A DNA stretch of 64,000 nucleotides from Hymenobacter siberiensis. GTDB lineage: Bacteria > Bacteroidota > Bacteroidia > Cytophagales > Hymenobacteraceae. The notes under the pieces are model-generated. The model saw only the letters and a list, made by a program, of their open reading frames with translations. It searched no databases and was not told the DNA's origin. Position numbers and translations under genes: made by a program. This document shows positions 33,081 to 40,975 of the stretch, piece after piece. The stretch is from NCBI RefSeq assembly GCF_018967845.1, contig NZ_JAHLZZ010000001.1:4092001-4156000 (forward strand). The letters are read 5' to 3'. The number at the start of each line of letters is the position of its first letter. The stretch's first letter is position 1.

Positions 33081-36000
33081 ATGAACAAACCCAACAAAGT
33101 ACTCGTCCTTGGTTCCGGCGCCCTCAAAATCGGCGAGGCCGGGGAGTTCGATTATTCCGGCTCGCAGGCCCTCAAGGCGCTGAAGGAGGAAGGCATCCGC
33201 ACCATCCTCATCAACCCCAACATTGCCACCGTGCAGACGTCGGACAACATTGCCGACGACGTGTACTTCCTGCCCGTGACGCCCTACTTCGTGGAGGAGG
33301 TCATCAAAAAGGAGCAGCCCGATGGCATTCTGGTGGCCTTTGGTGGCCAAACGGCGCTGAACTGCGCCGTGGCCCTGTACCGCGCCGGCGTGTTCGAGCA
33401 GTACAACGTGCAGGTGCTGGGCACGCCCGTGCAGAGCATCATCGACACCGAGGACCGGGAGATTTTCAAGGTCAAGCTCGACCAAATTGGTGTGCTCTCG
33501 GCCCGCAGCGTGGCCTGCACCACCCTGGACGGCGCGCTGGCCGCGGCCGAGAAAATCGGCTTCCCCATCATCGTGCGGGCCGCGTTTGCCCTGGGCGGCC
33601 TGGGCAGCGGCTTCGCCAATAACCTGGACGAGCTGCGGGCCCTAGCCCAGCAGGCCTTCACCACCTCCGACCAGATTCTGGTGGAGGAATCGCTGAAGGG
33701 CTGGAAGGAAGTGGAGTACGAAGTGGTGCGCGATGCCTTTGATAACTGCATCACGGTCTGCAACATGGAGAACTTCGACCCCATCGGCATCCATACTGGC
33801 GAGAGCATTGTGGTGGCCCCTTCCCAGACGCTCAGCAACCGCGAGTACCACAAGCTGCGCACCATCGGCATCCAGACCATCCGCCACCTGGGCATCGTGG
33901 GCGAGTGTAATATTCAGTACGCCCTCGACCCCGTGTCGGAGGATTACCGCGTGATTGAGGTGAACGCGCGCCTGTCACGTTCCTCGGCGCTGGCCTCCAA
34001 AGCCACGGGCTACCCGCTGGCCTTCGTGGCCGCCAAGCTGAGCCTGGGCTACTCGCTGGCCGAGCTGAAAAACAGCGTGACCCAGACCACCTCGGCCTTT
34101 TTCGAGCCCGCCCTCGACTACGTGGTGGTGAAGCTGCCGCGCTGGGACCTGGGCAAGTTCGCGGGCGTGAACCGCCAGATTGGCTCGGCCATGAAGAGCG
34201 TGGGCGAGGTGATGGCCATCGGCAAATCGTTCGAGGAAGCCATCCAGAAAGGCCTGCGGATGCTGGATACCGGCAAGCGCGGCTTCGTGGCCAACCGGCC
34301 CGAGGACGCGCTCGACCACGCCGCCATCGACCAGCTGCTGAGCGAACCCAACGAGGAGCGCATCTTCGCCATCAACACCGCCTTCGAGGCCGGCTACACC
34401 CTGGAGCAGGTGCACCAGCTGACCAAGATTGACCACTGGTTTTTGCAGCGCCTGTACACCATTTTCGGGCTGGGCCAGCAGCTGGCCGCTGGCCGCGCTA
34501 CCGGCCTCGACGGCCTGGAAACCAAGCTACTGCGCGACGTGAAAAAGGCCGGTTTCTCCGACCAGCAAATTGCCGTGCAGCTGCTGGGCGAGGGCGACGT
34601 GAAGGCCGACGAGCTGCTCGTGCGCGCCCGCCGCAAGGCCCTGGGCGTGCTGCCCGTGGTGAAGCAGATTGACACGCTGGCGGCCGAATTCCCGGCCAAA
34701 ACTAACTACCTCTACACCACCTACCACGGCACCGAAAACGATTTGACGCGCGAAACCGCCAAGTCCATCTTAGTACTGGGCTCGGGCGTGTACCGCATCG
34801 GCTCGTCGGTAGAGTTTGACTGGTGCGGCGTGCAGGCCGTGCAGACGGCGGCCGAGGAAGGCTACAAAACCATCATTATCAACTACAACCCCGAAACCGT
34901 TTCGACCGATTACGACGTGTCGGACCGGCTGTATTTCGAGGAGCTGAGCTTCGAGCGGGTGATGGACATCCTCGATTTCGAGCAGCCCGGCGGCGTGATT
35001 CTGAGCACCGGCGGCCAGATTCCCAACAACCTCGCCACCCGCCTCGAAGAAGCCCACGCGCCCATCCTGGGTACCTCGGCCGCCCGCATCGACGAGGCCG
35101 AGAACCGCCACAAATTCAGCAGCATCATGGACGAGCTGGGCATTGCCCAGCCGCGCTGGAAGGAGCTGACCTCGCTGGCCGCCATGCAGGAATTCGTGCA
35201 GGAAGTTGGTTTCCCGGTGCTCATCCGGCCGAGCTACGTGCTGTCGGGCGCGGCCATGAACGTGGTATCCAACAACTTCGAGCTGGAAGAATTCCTAAAA
35301 GCCGCCAAGGAAGTAAGCGCCGAATACCCGGTGGTGGTGTCGGAATTCATCCAGGAAGCCAAGGAAATTGAGCTGGACGCGGTGGCCGACCACGGCGACA
35401 TCGTGAGCTACGCCATTTCCGAGCACGTCGAGTTTGCCGGCGTGCACTCCGGCGACGCGACGATGTACTACCCGCCGCAGCGCGTGTACGTGGGCACGGT
35501 GCGCAAGCTGAAAATCATCGCCGAAAAAATTGCGAAGCGCTACGAAATCAGCGGCCCGTTCAACATCCAGTTCTTGGAAAAAAACGGCGAAATCCGCGTG
35601 ATTGAGTGCAACATCCGCGCCTCGCGCAGCTACCCATTCGTGTCGAAAGTATCGGGCAACAACCTCATCAAAAAGGCCACCCAAGTGCTGCTGGGCAAAA
35701 AGGTAGAGCGCGACGAAAGCGAGCGGGTATATGACCTGCCCTTCGTGGGCGTGAAGGCCCCGCAGTTTTCCTTCACCCGCCTGCCCGGCGCCGACCCGGT
35801 GCTGCGCGTGGACATGGTGAGCACCGGCGAAGTGGGCTGCCTGGGCGACACCGCCGAGGAAGCCCTGCTAAAATCGATGCTGAGCGTGGGTTACAAAATC
35901 CCGCAGAAAACGGTGCTGATTTCCGGCGGCCCTATCATCTCCAAAGTGGCCCTGCTCGCACCCACCGAACTGCTCATCAAAAAGGGCTACACTGTATACG

Positions 36001-36314
36001 CCACCCAGGGCACCCACCGCTTCTTCGCTGAAAACGGCATCCCAAGCAGCCTCCTCTACTGGCCCGACGATGCCCAGGAGCCCAACGTGCTGACCTACCT
36101 GAAGGAGAAGAAAATTGACCTGGTGATTAATATCCCCAAAAACCTCTCGAAAGGTGAGCTGGACAACGACTACAAAATCCGCCGCACGGCAGTGGATTCC
36201 GGCGTTGGCCTGCTGACGAATGCGCGGCTGGCAAAGGCCTTTATCCAAGCCTTCTGCAAGCTGGAGATGAAGGATTTGAAGATTAAGAGCTGGAACGAGT
36301 ATAAGGCGATGTAA
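33081..36314 (+). CDS. carB: Carbamoyl-phosphate synthase large subunit
   Basis: Makes carbamoyl phosphate from bicarbonate, ammonia and two ATP. 1077 residues from ATG 33081 (MNKPNKVLVLGSGALKIGEAGEFDYSG); the longer frame to 33012 runs through repeat DNA. The two homologous ATP-grasp halves are clear: LGSGALKIGEAGEFDYSGSQ with LVAFGGQTALNCA in the first and LGSGVYRIGSSVEFDWCG with NYNPETVSTDYDVSDRLYFEE in the second. The final about 130 residues form the allosteric domain (TQGTHRFFAENGI, LVINIPKN). Confidence 0.96.
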   Translation: MNKPNKVLVLGSGALKIGEAGEFDYSGSQALKALKEEGIRTILINPNIATVQTSDNIADDVYFLPVTPYFVEEVIKKEQPDGILVAFGGQTALNCAVALYRAGVFEQYNVQVLGTPVQSIIDTEDREIFKVKLDQIGVLSARSVACTTLDGALAAAEKIGFPIIVRAAFALGGLGSGFANNLDELRALAQQAFTTSDQILVEESLKGWKEVEYEVVRDAFDNCITVCNMENFDPIGIHTGESIVVAPSQTLSNREYHKLRTIGIQTIRHLGIVGECNIQYALDPVSEDYRVIEVNARLSRSSALASKATGYPLAFVAAKLSLGYSLAELKNSVTQTTSAFFEPALDYVVVKLPRWDLGKFAGVNRQIGSAMKSVGEVMAIGKSFEEAIQKGLRMLDTGKRGFVANRPEDALDHAAIDQLLSEPNEERIFAINTAFEAGYTLEQVHQLTKIDHWFLQRLYTIFGLGQQLAAGRATGLDGLETKLLRDVKKAGFSDQQIAVQLLGEGDVKADELLVRARRKALGVLPVVKQIDTLAAEFPAKTNYLYTTYHGTENDLTRETAKSILVLGSGVYRIGSSVEFDWCGVQAVQTAAEEGYKTIIINYNPETVSTDYDVSDRLYFEELSFERVMDILDFEQPGGVILSTGGQIPNNLATRLEEAHAPILGTSAARIDEAENRHKFSSIMDELGIAQPRWKELTSLAAMQEFVQEVGFPVLIRPSYVLSGAAMNVVSNNFELEEFLKAAKEVSAEYPVVVSEFIQEAKEIELDAVADHGDIVSYAISEHVEFAGVHSGDATMYYPPQRVYVGTVRKLKIIAEKIAKRYEISGPFNIQFLEKNGEIRVIECNIRASRSYPFVSKVSGNNLIKKATQVLLGKKVERDESERVYDLPFVGVKAPQFSFTRLPGADPVLRVDMVSTGEVGCLGDTAEEALLKSMLSVGYKIPQKTVLISGGPIISKVALLAPTELLIKKGYTVYATQGTHRFFAENGIPSSLLYWPDDAQEPNVLTYLKEKKIDLVINIPKNLSKGELDNDYKIRRTAVDSGVGLLTNARLAKAFIQAFCKLEMKDLKIKSWNEYKAM

Positions 36315-36350
36315 TCATCAGAACGACGGAGAACGCACGCCCTAATAGAA

Positions 36351-36382
36351 CGTCAGGCTGAGCGAAGTCGAAGCATCTCTAC
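36351..36382 (+). repeat. Half copy of the GTCATGC...GAAGCATCT repeat
   Basis: Only a left arm (CGTCAGGCTGAGCGAAGTCG then AAGCATCTCTAC) is present, without its complement, downstream of carB. Confidence 0.75.
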
Positions 36383-36412
36383 CGCTTCGTTAAAAATCAT
36401 CTCAAGCCGACT

Positions 36413-36796
36413 TTGATACAACCTTATCTTGACCCAGAACCAAGAAGCTTCGCGCAATGGTGCAGTGATTTAGGCATTAGCAGTGAAGGCAGAGTTTGGC
36501 CTGACAACCAGGTTATGACTTATCTAGAATTTTGTTACCTCCCTGAAACAACGCTCAGGAAAGTTAGCGAAGGACCTGTATATGAGTGGTGGCGTCAATA
36601 CGGTGATATATATGGTGAGGCGAGGACAGTTCAAGAATGGCTGGATGACATCGGCTGGCATATTGTTGAGCCCATCGAAGACGATTTGAAGGATATGAAT
36701 CTATTTCTAGGGCACGATGAATTCTGGGAATGGAGTAGTGGCAAAATAGAGCAGACACTAAAGAGTCGAATGGAATCAGTCTGTTTGAAAAATTAA
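36413..36796 (+). CDS. Orphan acidic 127-residue protein between carB and argF'
   Basis: Not recognised. It begins with TTG at 36413. Trp/Asp/Glu-rich (SFAQWCSDLGISSEG, GPVYEWWRQYGDI, LGHDEFWEWSSGK), soluble, AT-richer than the flanking genes. Size and composition are like small immunity-type proteins, but there is no partner toxin in view. A half repeat precedes it and a long composite repeat follows, so it sits in a patch of inserted DNA. Confidence 0.5.
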   Translation: MIQPYLDPEPRSFAQWCSDLGISSEGRVWPDNQVMTYLEFCYLPETTLRKVSEGPVYEWWRQYGDIYGEARTVQEWLDDIGWHIVEPIEDDLKDMNLFLGHDEFWEWSSGKIEQTLKSRMESVCLKN

Positions 36797-36876
36797 GAAA
36801 GCTCTTTGCCAAGAAGTAAATCTTAATATCAGCAACTCGAGGACTCTCAGAGTCCACGCTACACTCTCCCGAACTA

Positions 36877-37053
36877 GCGCGAGTTTAGCGCAGCGTAACT
36901 CGTGACCAGCCATGAGGTGGAGGCTGGGCCTCCACTGCCGCGCCAGCGGCAAGCCGGAACCGTGCCGTCTGCTTCGTTCAACGATGTCGTTCTGTTACGA
37001 GGCACAGCCTCGCCCGAATGGCCGGCACGAGTTACGCTGCGCTAAACTCGCGC
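36877..37053. repeat. Long inverted repeat (28-bp arms) with structured 121-bp interior
   Basis: Perfect arms 36877-36904 and 37026-37053. The interior contains smaller hairpins (for example GTGGAGGCTGGGCCTCCAC and CGAGGCACAGCCTCG). It is immediately upstream of argF' and could fold into a branched RNA. Confidence 0.88.
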
Positions 37054-37079
37054 CAGTGGTTTCTTACTACAATTGACCC

Positions 37080-38024
37080 ATGAAAAACTTCACCTCCTTC
37101 GCCGATGCGGGCGACTACAAAGCCCTGTTGCAGCAAGCCTTGGAAATCAAGGCTAACCCCTACGGCTACCAGCACATCGGGCGCAACAAAACCGTCGGGC
37201 TCATATTCTTCAACCCCAGCCTGCGCACCCGGCTCAGCTCGGTGAAGGCGGCTTACAACCTGGGCGCGCAAGCCTGGGTGCTCAACGCCGGAGCCGACTC
37301 ATGGACCTTGGAAATGGCCGACGGCGCGGTGATGAACGGCGGCACCCAGGAGCACATCAAGGACGCCATCGCGGTGATGAGCCAGTACTGCGACGTGCTG
37401 GGCGTGCGCACCTTCCCCACCCTCAAGGACAAGGCCGAGGACTACGGCGAAGTCGTCTTCAACAAGATTCTGCAGTACGCCACCGTGCCCGTCATCAGCC
37501 TGGAAAGCGCTACCCTGCACCCGCTACAGTCGTTCGCCGACCTCATCACGGTGGCCGAAACCAAGCAGAAGGAGCGCGTGAAAGTGGTGCTCACCTGGGC
37601 CCCGCACGTGCGCGCCCTGCCCCAGTGCGTGCCCAACTCGTTCTGCGACTGGTTCTCAGAAATCGACTGGGTCGATTTCGTCATCACCCACCCCAAAGGC
37701 TACGAGTTGGACCCCAAGTTCACCAAAGGCGCCCGCATCGAATACGACCAGCAGAAAGCCTTCGAGGGCGCCGACTACATCTACGCCAAGAACTGGAGCA
37801 GCTACCGCGACTACGGCCAAATCCTCAGCTCCGACCCCGCCTGGATGGTGAGCGAAGCCCACATGGCCCTCACCGACAACGGCAAGTTCATGCACTGCCT
37901 GCCCGTGCGCCGCAACGTAGTCGTGACCGACGCCGTGCTGGACTCGCCCAACTCCCTCATCATCCAAGAGGCCGGCAACCGCACCATTTCCATGCAAACC
38001 GTGCTGCATGAACTGCTGAAGTAG
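37080..38024 (+). CDS. argF': N-acylornithine transcarbamylase (ArgF')
   Basis: 314 residues of the Bacteroidota/Xanthomonas acylornithine carbamoyltransferase class. The carbamoyl-phosphate loop FFNPSLRTRLS is at 43-53; HPLQSFADLITVAE and THPKGYELDPKF are shared with the characterised Bacteroides fragilis succinylornithine enzyme, and HCLPVRRN is the C-terminal active-site segment. At the specificity position (Pro90 in the succinyl enzyme, Glu92 in the acetyl enzyme, from published work) this protein has Gln90 (MNGGTQEHI), by my eye alignment. The acyl group used is therefore open. Confidence 0.93.
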   Translation: MKNFTSFADAGDYKALLQQALEIKANPYGYQHIGRNKTVGLIFFNPSLRTRLSSVKAAYNLGAQAWVLNAGADSWTLEMADGAVMNGGTQEHIKDAIAVMSQYCDVLGVRTFPTLKDKAEDYGEVVFNKILQYATVPVISLESATLHPLQSFADLITVAETKQKERVKVVLTWAPHVRALPQCVPNSFCDWFSEIDWVDFVITHPKGYELDPKFTKGARIEYDQQKAFEGADYIYAKNWSSYRDYGQILSSDPAWMVSEAHMALTDNGKFMHCLPVRRNVVVTDAVLDSPNSLIIQEAGNRTISMQTVLHELLK

Positions 38025-38105
38025 CTGCCGGACATTCCGCAAGCAGTAATTACCGGTAAAGCCGGCACTATTCATTGCCTGGTAATCTGCTATTAATACA
38101 AGTCC

Positions 38106-38151
38106 AAGGTTCTCAACTAGTAGCTCAACGCTGCCAGCTGAGAACCTTTTT
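38106..38151 (+). terminator. Terminator of the rightward arginine unit
   Basis: Perfect 10-bp stem AAGGTTCTCA/TGAGAACCTT (38106-38115, 38139-38148) followed by T5 in total, 80 bp after argF'. Confidence 0.8.
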
Positions 38152-38215
38152 GCGTATCGGTCGGCCCACCGGCCGGATGTGAGCCAAACCAGCCGTGGCC
38201 GGAACCGTGCCAATG

Positions 38216-38251
38216 AAAAAGCCCCATCCTGTTTCCAGAATGGGGCTTTTT
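38216..38251 (-). terminator. Terminator of tRNA-Lys (works in both directions)
   Basis: Perfect AGCCCCAT/ATGGGGCT stem with A/T runs on both sides, starting 5 bp beyond the 3' end of the tRNA. Confidence 0.8.
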
Positions 38252-38255
38252 GCTG

Positions 38256-38328
38256 TGATCCCGCTGGGATTCGAACCCAGGACCCGTACATTAAAAGTGT
38301 ACTGCTCTACCAGCTGAGCTACAGAATC
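38256..38328 (-). tRNA. tRNA-Lys (anticodon TTT)
   Basis: 73 nt. The acceptor stem GATTCTG pairs with CGGGATC (G-T pairs allowed), then D-arm AGCTCAGCTGGTAGAGC, anticodon loop CTTTTAA, and T-arm GGGTTCGAATCCC. CCA is not encoded. Flanked by a clear promoter and a terminator. Confidence 0.97.
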
Positions 38329-38369
38329 GGTACCTTTACCTTGGAAGGGCGTTTCCTTCTTTGGTGGTA

Positions 38370-38400
38370 CAAAAGTACTATAGCCCTCGGAACTACACAA
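38370..38400 (-). promoter_or_regulatory. Promoter of tRNA-Lys
   Basis: Minus-strand TTG (38398-38400), 20-bp spacer, TACTTTTG (38370-38377): an exact match to the Bacteroidota housekeeping promoter, with a leader of about 35 nt before the tRNA. Confidence 0.85.
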
Positions 38401-38432
38401 CCCTGACTTTAAAAAAAGTCACCCTCATTGCT

Positions 38433-39170
38433 GTGCGAATCCTTTTATTCTTCCTAATCTTCCTGCCTATCTGTGCCTTGAGTGCAAATCCGCCGGCAAA
38501 AAAAATTTCAGCAGCTCCCCTTTCCATGTCGCCCACCGGCCTGCAACGGGCCGATTCGCTTTTCACGGCGGGGCAATACGAGGCTTCTTTTCCTGATTAT
38601 CGACAGCAAGTGTGGCAGCAGCGGCGGGTTTCGCCCGAGCTTTTGCTGAAAATGGCCTTCGCCCAGCAGCAGTTGGGGCATTATCCGGCGGCGCTGCTCT
38701 ACCTGAGCATGGCGCAGGCGCGGCAGCCCCGGGTACGAACGTGGCGGCAACTGGTGGCCCTGGCCACCCAGCACCGGCTGGTGGGCTACCCTGCCACCTG
38801 GCAGCAGGAGCTGCGGGTGCAGGCGCAGCGCTACTTCTACCCGGGCTTGCAGGGCTTGCTGGCGGGCGCGGTGGTAGCCGCCGTGGTACTGCTGTGGCGC
38901 CGGAGCCCGCGCGGCGCGTGGCTGGGCTACACTGCCTACGTTGCCCTGCTGGGGGCCTACCTGCATTTCCTGCGGCCAACGCCGACGGGGCTGGTGGCCC
39001 GCCCGGGAGCAGCCCTGATGGACGGGCCGGGCGCCGCCGCCGCCTGGCTGAGCACCGCCGCCATGGGCGACCGCCTGCCCGTGCTGGGCCGCCAGGACAT
39101 CTGGTACCGGGTGCAGTGGCAGCAGCGCGTGGCTTTTGTGCGGGCCGCCGATTTGCTGGTGGTAGAGTAG
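38433..39170 (+). CDS. Membrane-anchored protein with TPR-like and SH3b-like parts
   Basis: About 245 residues from GTG 38433, which gives a good signal (MRILLFFLIFLPICALSA); the longer frame to 38361 would run through the tRNA promoter. A helical TPR-like region follows (LQRADSLFTAGQYEASFPDYRQQ, LLLKMAFAQQQLGHYPAALLYLSMAQ), then two membrane segments (YPGLQGLLAGAVVAAVVLL and WLGYTAYVALLGAYLHFL), and a C-terminal SH3b-like domain (GLVARPGAALMDGPGAA...GDRLPVLGRQDIWYRVQW). The layout recalls BatE-type Bacteroidota proteins, but no other bat gene is nearby. Confidence 0.65.
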   Translation: MRILLFFLIFLPICALSANPPAKKISAAPLSMSPTGLQRADSLFTAGQYEASFPDYRQQVWQQRRVSPELLLKMAFAQQQLGHYPAALLYLSMAQARQPRVRTWRQLVALATQHRLVGYPATWQQELRVQAQRYFYPGLQGLLAGAVVAAVVLLWRRSPRGAWLGYTAYVALLGAYLHFLRPTPTGLVARPGAALMDGPGAAAAWLSTAAMGDRLPVLGRQDIWYRVQWQQRVAFVRAADLLVVE

Positions 39171-39212
39171 GCCGCTCGGAATAGCGGAGCGGCGCAGTTA
39201 CGGCGCGGCCGG

Positions 39213-39220
39213 TACTTTTG
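39213..39220 (+). promoter_or_regulatory. -7 box TACTTTTG of the MOSC gene
   Basis: Exact TAnnTTTG ending 5 bp before the ATG at 39226. Transcription would begin at or one base before the start codon, predicting a leaderless mRNA. No clear TTG upstream. Confidence 0.5.
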
Positions 39221-39225
39221 TGGCT

Positions 39226-40050
39226 ATGTCAGCTCCCCTTTCCCTCACCGGCCTTTTTCTGTACCCTGTAAAGTCCCTCGGCGGGTATGCCGTGGCCGAA
39301 GCCGAGGTGACACCCCGCGGCCTGCGCCACGACCGCCGCTGGCTGCTGGTGGACGAGCGCAACCGCTTCATGACGCAGCGCCAGCAGCCCGAGTTGGCCC
39401 TGCTGGCCGTGGCCCCGGCTTATAATGGCTTTCTGATTTCACACCGCCAACGGCCCGATTTGCTGCCGCTCTTCATTCCCTTTGCGGCCACGCCCGACCG
39501 CACCCTGTTCGTGACCGTGTGGGACGATATTCTGTGGGCCTGGCGCGGCACGCCCGAGGCCGATGAATGGCTGGCCGAGGCGCTGGGCCGCCCCTGCCGG
39601 CTGGTGTATATGTCGGACATGGTGCGGCGCGACGTGGAGCCGGAATTCAACCCCGAAGGCCAGCTGGTAAGCTTCGCCGACGGCTACCCCTTCCTGCTGG
39701 CCGGCGAGGCCGCGCTGGCCGACCTGAATACCCGCCTGGCCGAGCCGGTGCCGATGAACCGCTTCCGGCCCAACCTCGTGTTTGGGGGCGGCGCGGCGTA
39801 TGAGGATGATGCGTGGGAGCAGTTTCAGATTGGCGAGGTGCCGTTTCGGGCCGTGCGGGGCTGCGGGCGCTGCGTGCTCACCACCATCGACCAGGCTACG
39901 GCCCGCAAAAGCCCCGTGGGCGACCCGCTGCGCACGCTGGCCACTTACCGGCAGGCAGAAAATAGTACGCTGTTTGGCCAGAACGTGACCGGGCCGGGCC
40001 GGGGCCGCCTGCGCGTGGGCGATGCCGTGACGGTGCTCAGCCGGAAATAA
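39226..40050 (+). CDS. MOSC domain protein with N-terminal MOSC_N barrel (YcbX/mARC-like)
   Basis: 274 residues. The N-terminal part (SLTGLFLYPVKSLGGYAVAEAEVTPRGLRHDRRWLLVDE) is the MOSC_N barrel. The C-terminal MOSC domain has FRPNLVFGGGAAYEDDAWEQFQIGEVPFRAVRGCGRCVLTTID with the cofactor Cys. Such proteins bind molybdenum cofactor and reduce N-hydroxylated compounds with an electron partner; none is encoded beside it. Start at ATG 39226, not the GTG two codons before. Confidence 0.9.
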   Translation: MSAPLSLTGLFLYPVKSLGGYAVAEAEVTPRGLRHDRRWLLVDERNRFMTQRQQPELALLAVAPAYNGFLISHRQRPDLLPLFIPFAATPDRTLFVTVWDDILWAWRGTPEADEWLAEALGRPCRLVYMSDMVRRDVEPEFNPEGQLVSFADGYPFLLAGEAALADLNTRLAEPVPMNRFRPNLVFGGGAAYEDDAWEQFQIGEVPFRAVRGCGRCVLTTIDQATARKSPVGDPLRTLATYRQAENSTLFGQNVTGPGRGRLRVGDAVTVLSRK

Positions 40051-40138
40051 GGCCGTTAGCGGCCGCTGGCGGCTGTTTTGCAACTCCGGCGGCGGCGGGT
40101 GCGTTGGGAGAGGCCAGGCCTGATACCCGGCTTTTTTT

Positions 40139-40804
40139 ATGGAACTGGAATACCTGCTGAACTTCCTGGCCCGGCTGGCGGCCAACAATACCACGGCCTG
40201 GATGGCAAAGCATCGGCCCGACTACCAACGCGCCCGTACCGCCTGCATCGAGCTGGTGAAGCAGGTGCTGGCCCGCGCCGCCGCCACCGACCCCGATTTG
40301 GCCAACCTCACGCCGGGCGACGTGATGTTTCGGCTGCACAAGAATGACCGGGCCCACCGCGACCCGGAGCCCTACAAGCGCCGCATGGGGGCCGGCCTGA
40401 AGCGCGATGGCCGCCACGCGCCCCGGGAGGGCTATTTCGTGGCCATTCAGCCGGAAGGGCGCAGCTGGCTGGGGGCGGGCACCTGGTGGCCAACCCCGGA
40501 GCTGCTGGCGGCCATCCGGCAGGAAATTCACTACAGCGGCGACGGGTTTCACCGGCTGCGGCAGGCTCCGACGCTGCTGCGCTACTTCCCCGATGGCCTC
40601 GACACTACCGGGCCGCAGCTGACCCGGCCGCCGCGCGGCTATGCCGCCACCGACCCGGACTTGGCGTGGCTACGGCTGAAAACGTTTGGGGTGGGCCGCT
40701 ATTACTCCGATGCGGAGGTGCTGGCCCCTGGCTTTGTGGATGAGGTGGTGGCCGGCATTGCGGCGGCCCGGCCGCTGGTCGATTTTTTCAACGCGGCACT
40801 GTGA
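40139..40804 (+). CDS. DUF2461 family protein
   Basis: 221 residues matching the DUF2461 pattern: FLARLAANNTTAWMAKHRPDYQRAR near the start, VMFRLHKNDRAHRDPEPYKRRMGAGL, GYFVAIQPEGRSWLGAGTWWPTPELLAAIRQEI and VGRYYSDAEVLAPGFVDEVVAG. Soluble, function unknown in the family. Starts 88 bp after the MOSC gene on the same strand, possibly co-transcribed. Confidence 0.88.
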   Translation: MELEYLLNFLARLAANNTTAWMAKHRPDYQRARTACIELVKQVLARAAATDPDLANLTPGDVMFRLHKNDRAHRDPEPYKRRMGAGLKRDGRHAPREGYFVAIQPEGRSWLGAGTWWPTPELLAAIRQEIHYSGDGFHRLRQAPTLLRYFPDGLDTTGPQLTRPPRGYAATDPDLAWLRLKTFGVGRYYSDAEVLAPGFVDEVVAGIAAARPLVDFFNAAL

Positions 40805-40831
40805 GCGGCTGAGCTTCCAATGGGTTAAACC

Positions 40832-40966
40832 AGAACGTCATACTCATCTGGCGTCCGCGCAGCCGAAGCATCTCGCTTGTGGTAGTAACCCAATCGTTAG
40901 ACGAAAGATTTACCATTGCACGCGAGATGCTTCGGCTGCGCGGACGCCAGATGAGCATGACGTTCT
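40832..40966. repeat. Palindromic repeat, GTCATGC...GAAGCATCT family (45-bp arms)
   Basis: Arms 40832-40876 and 40922-40966 match at 44 of 45 bases around a 45-bp spacer. This is the best-preserved member in the window. The right arm ends one base before the 9-bp target duplication of the IS4-like element. Confidence 0.93.
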
Positions 40967-40975
40967 GTTTATGTT

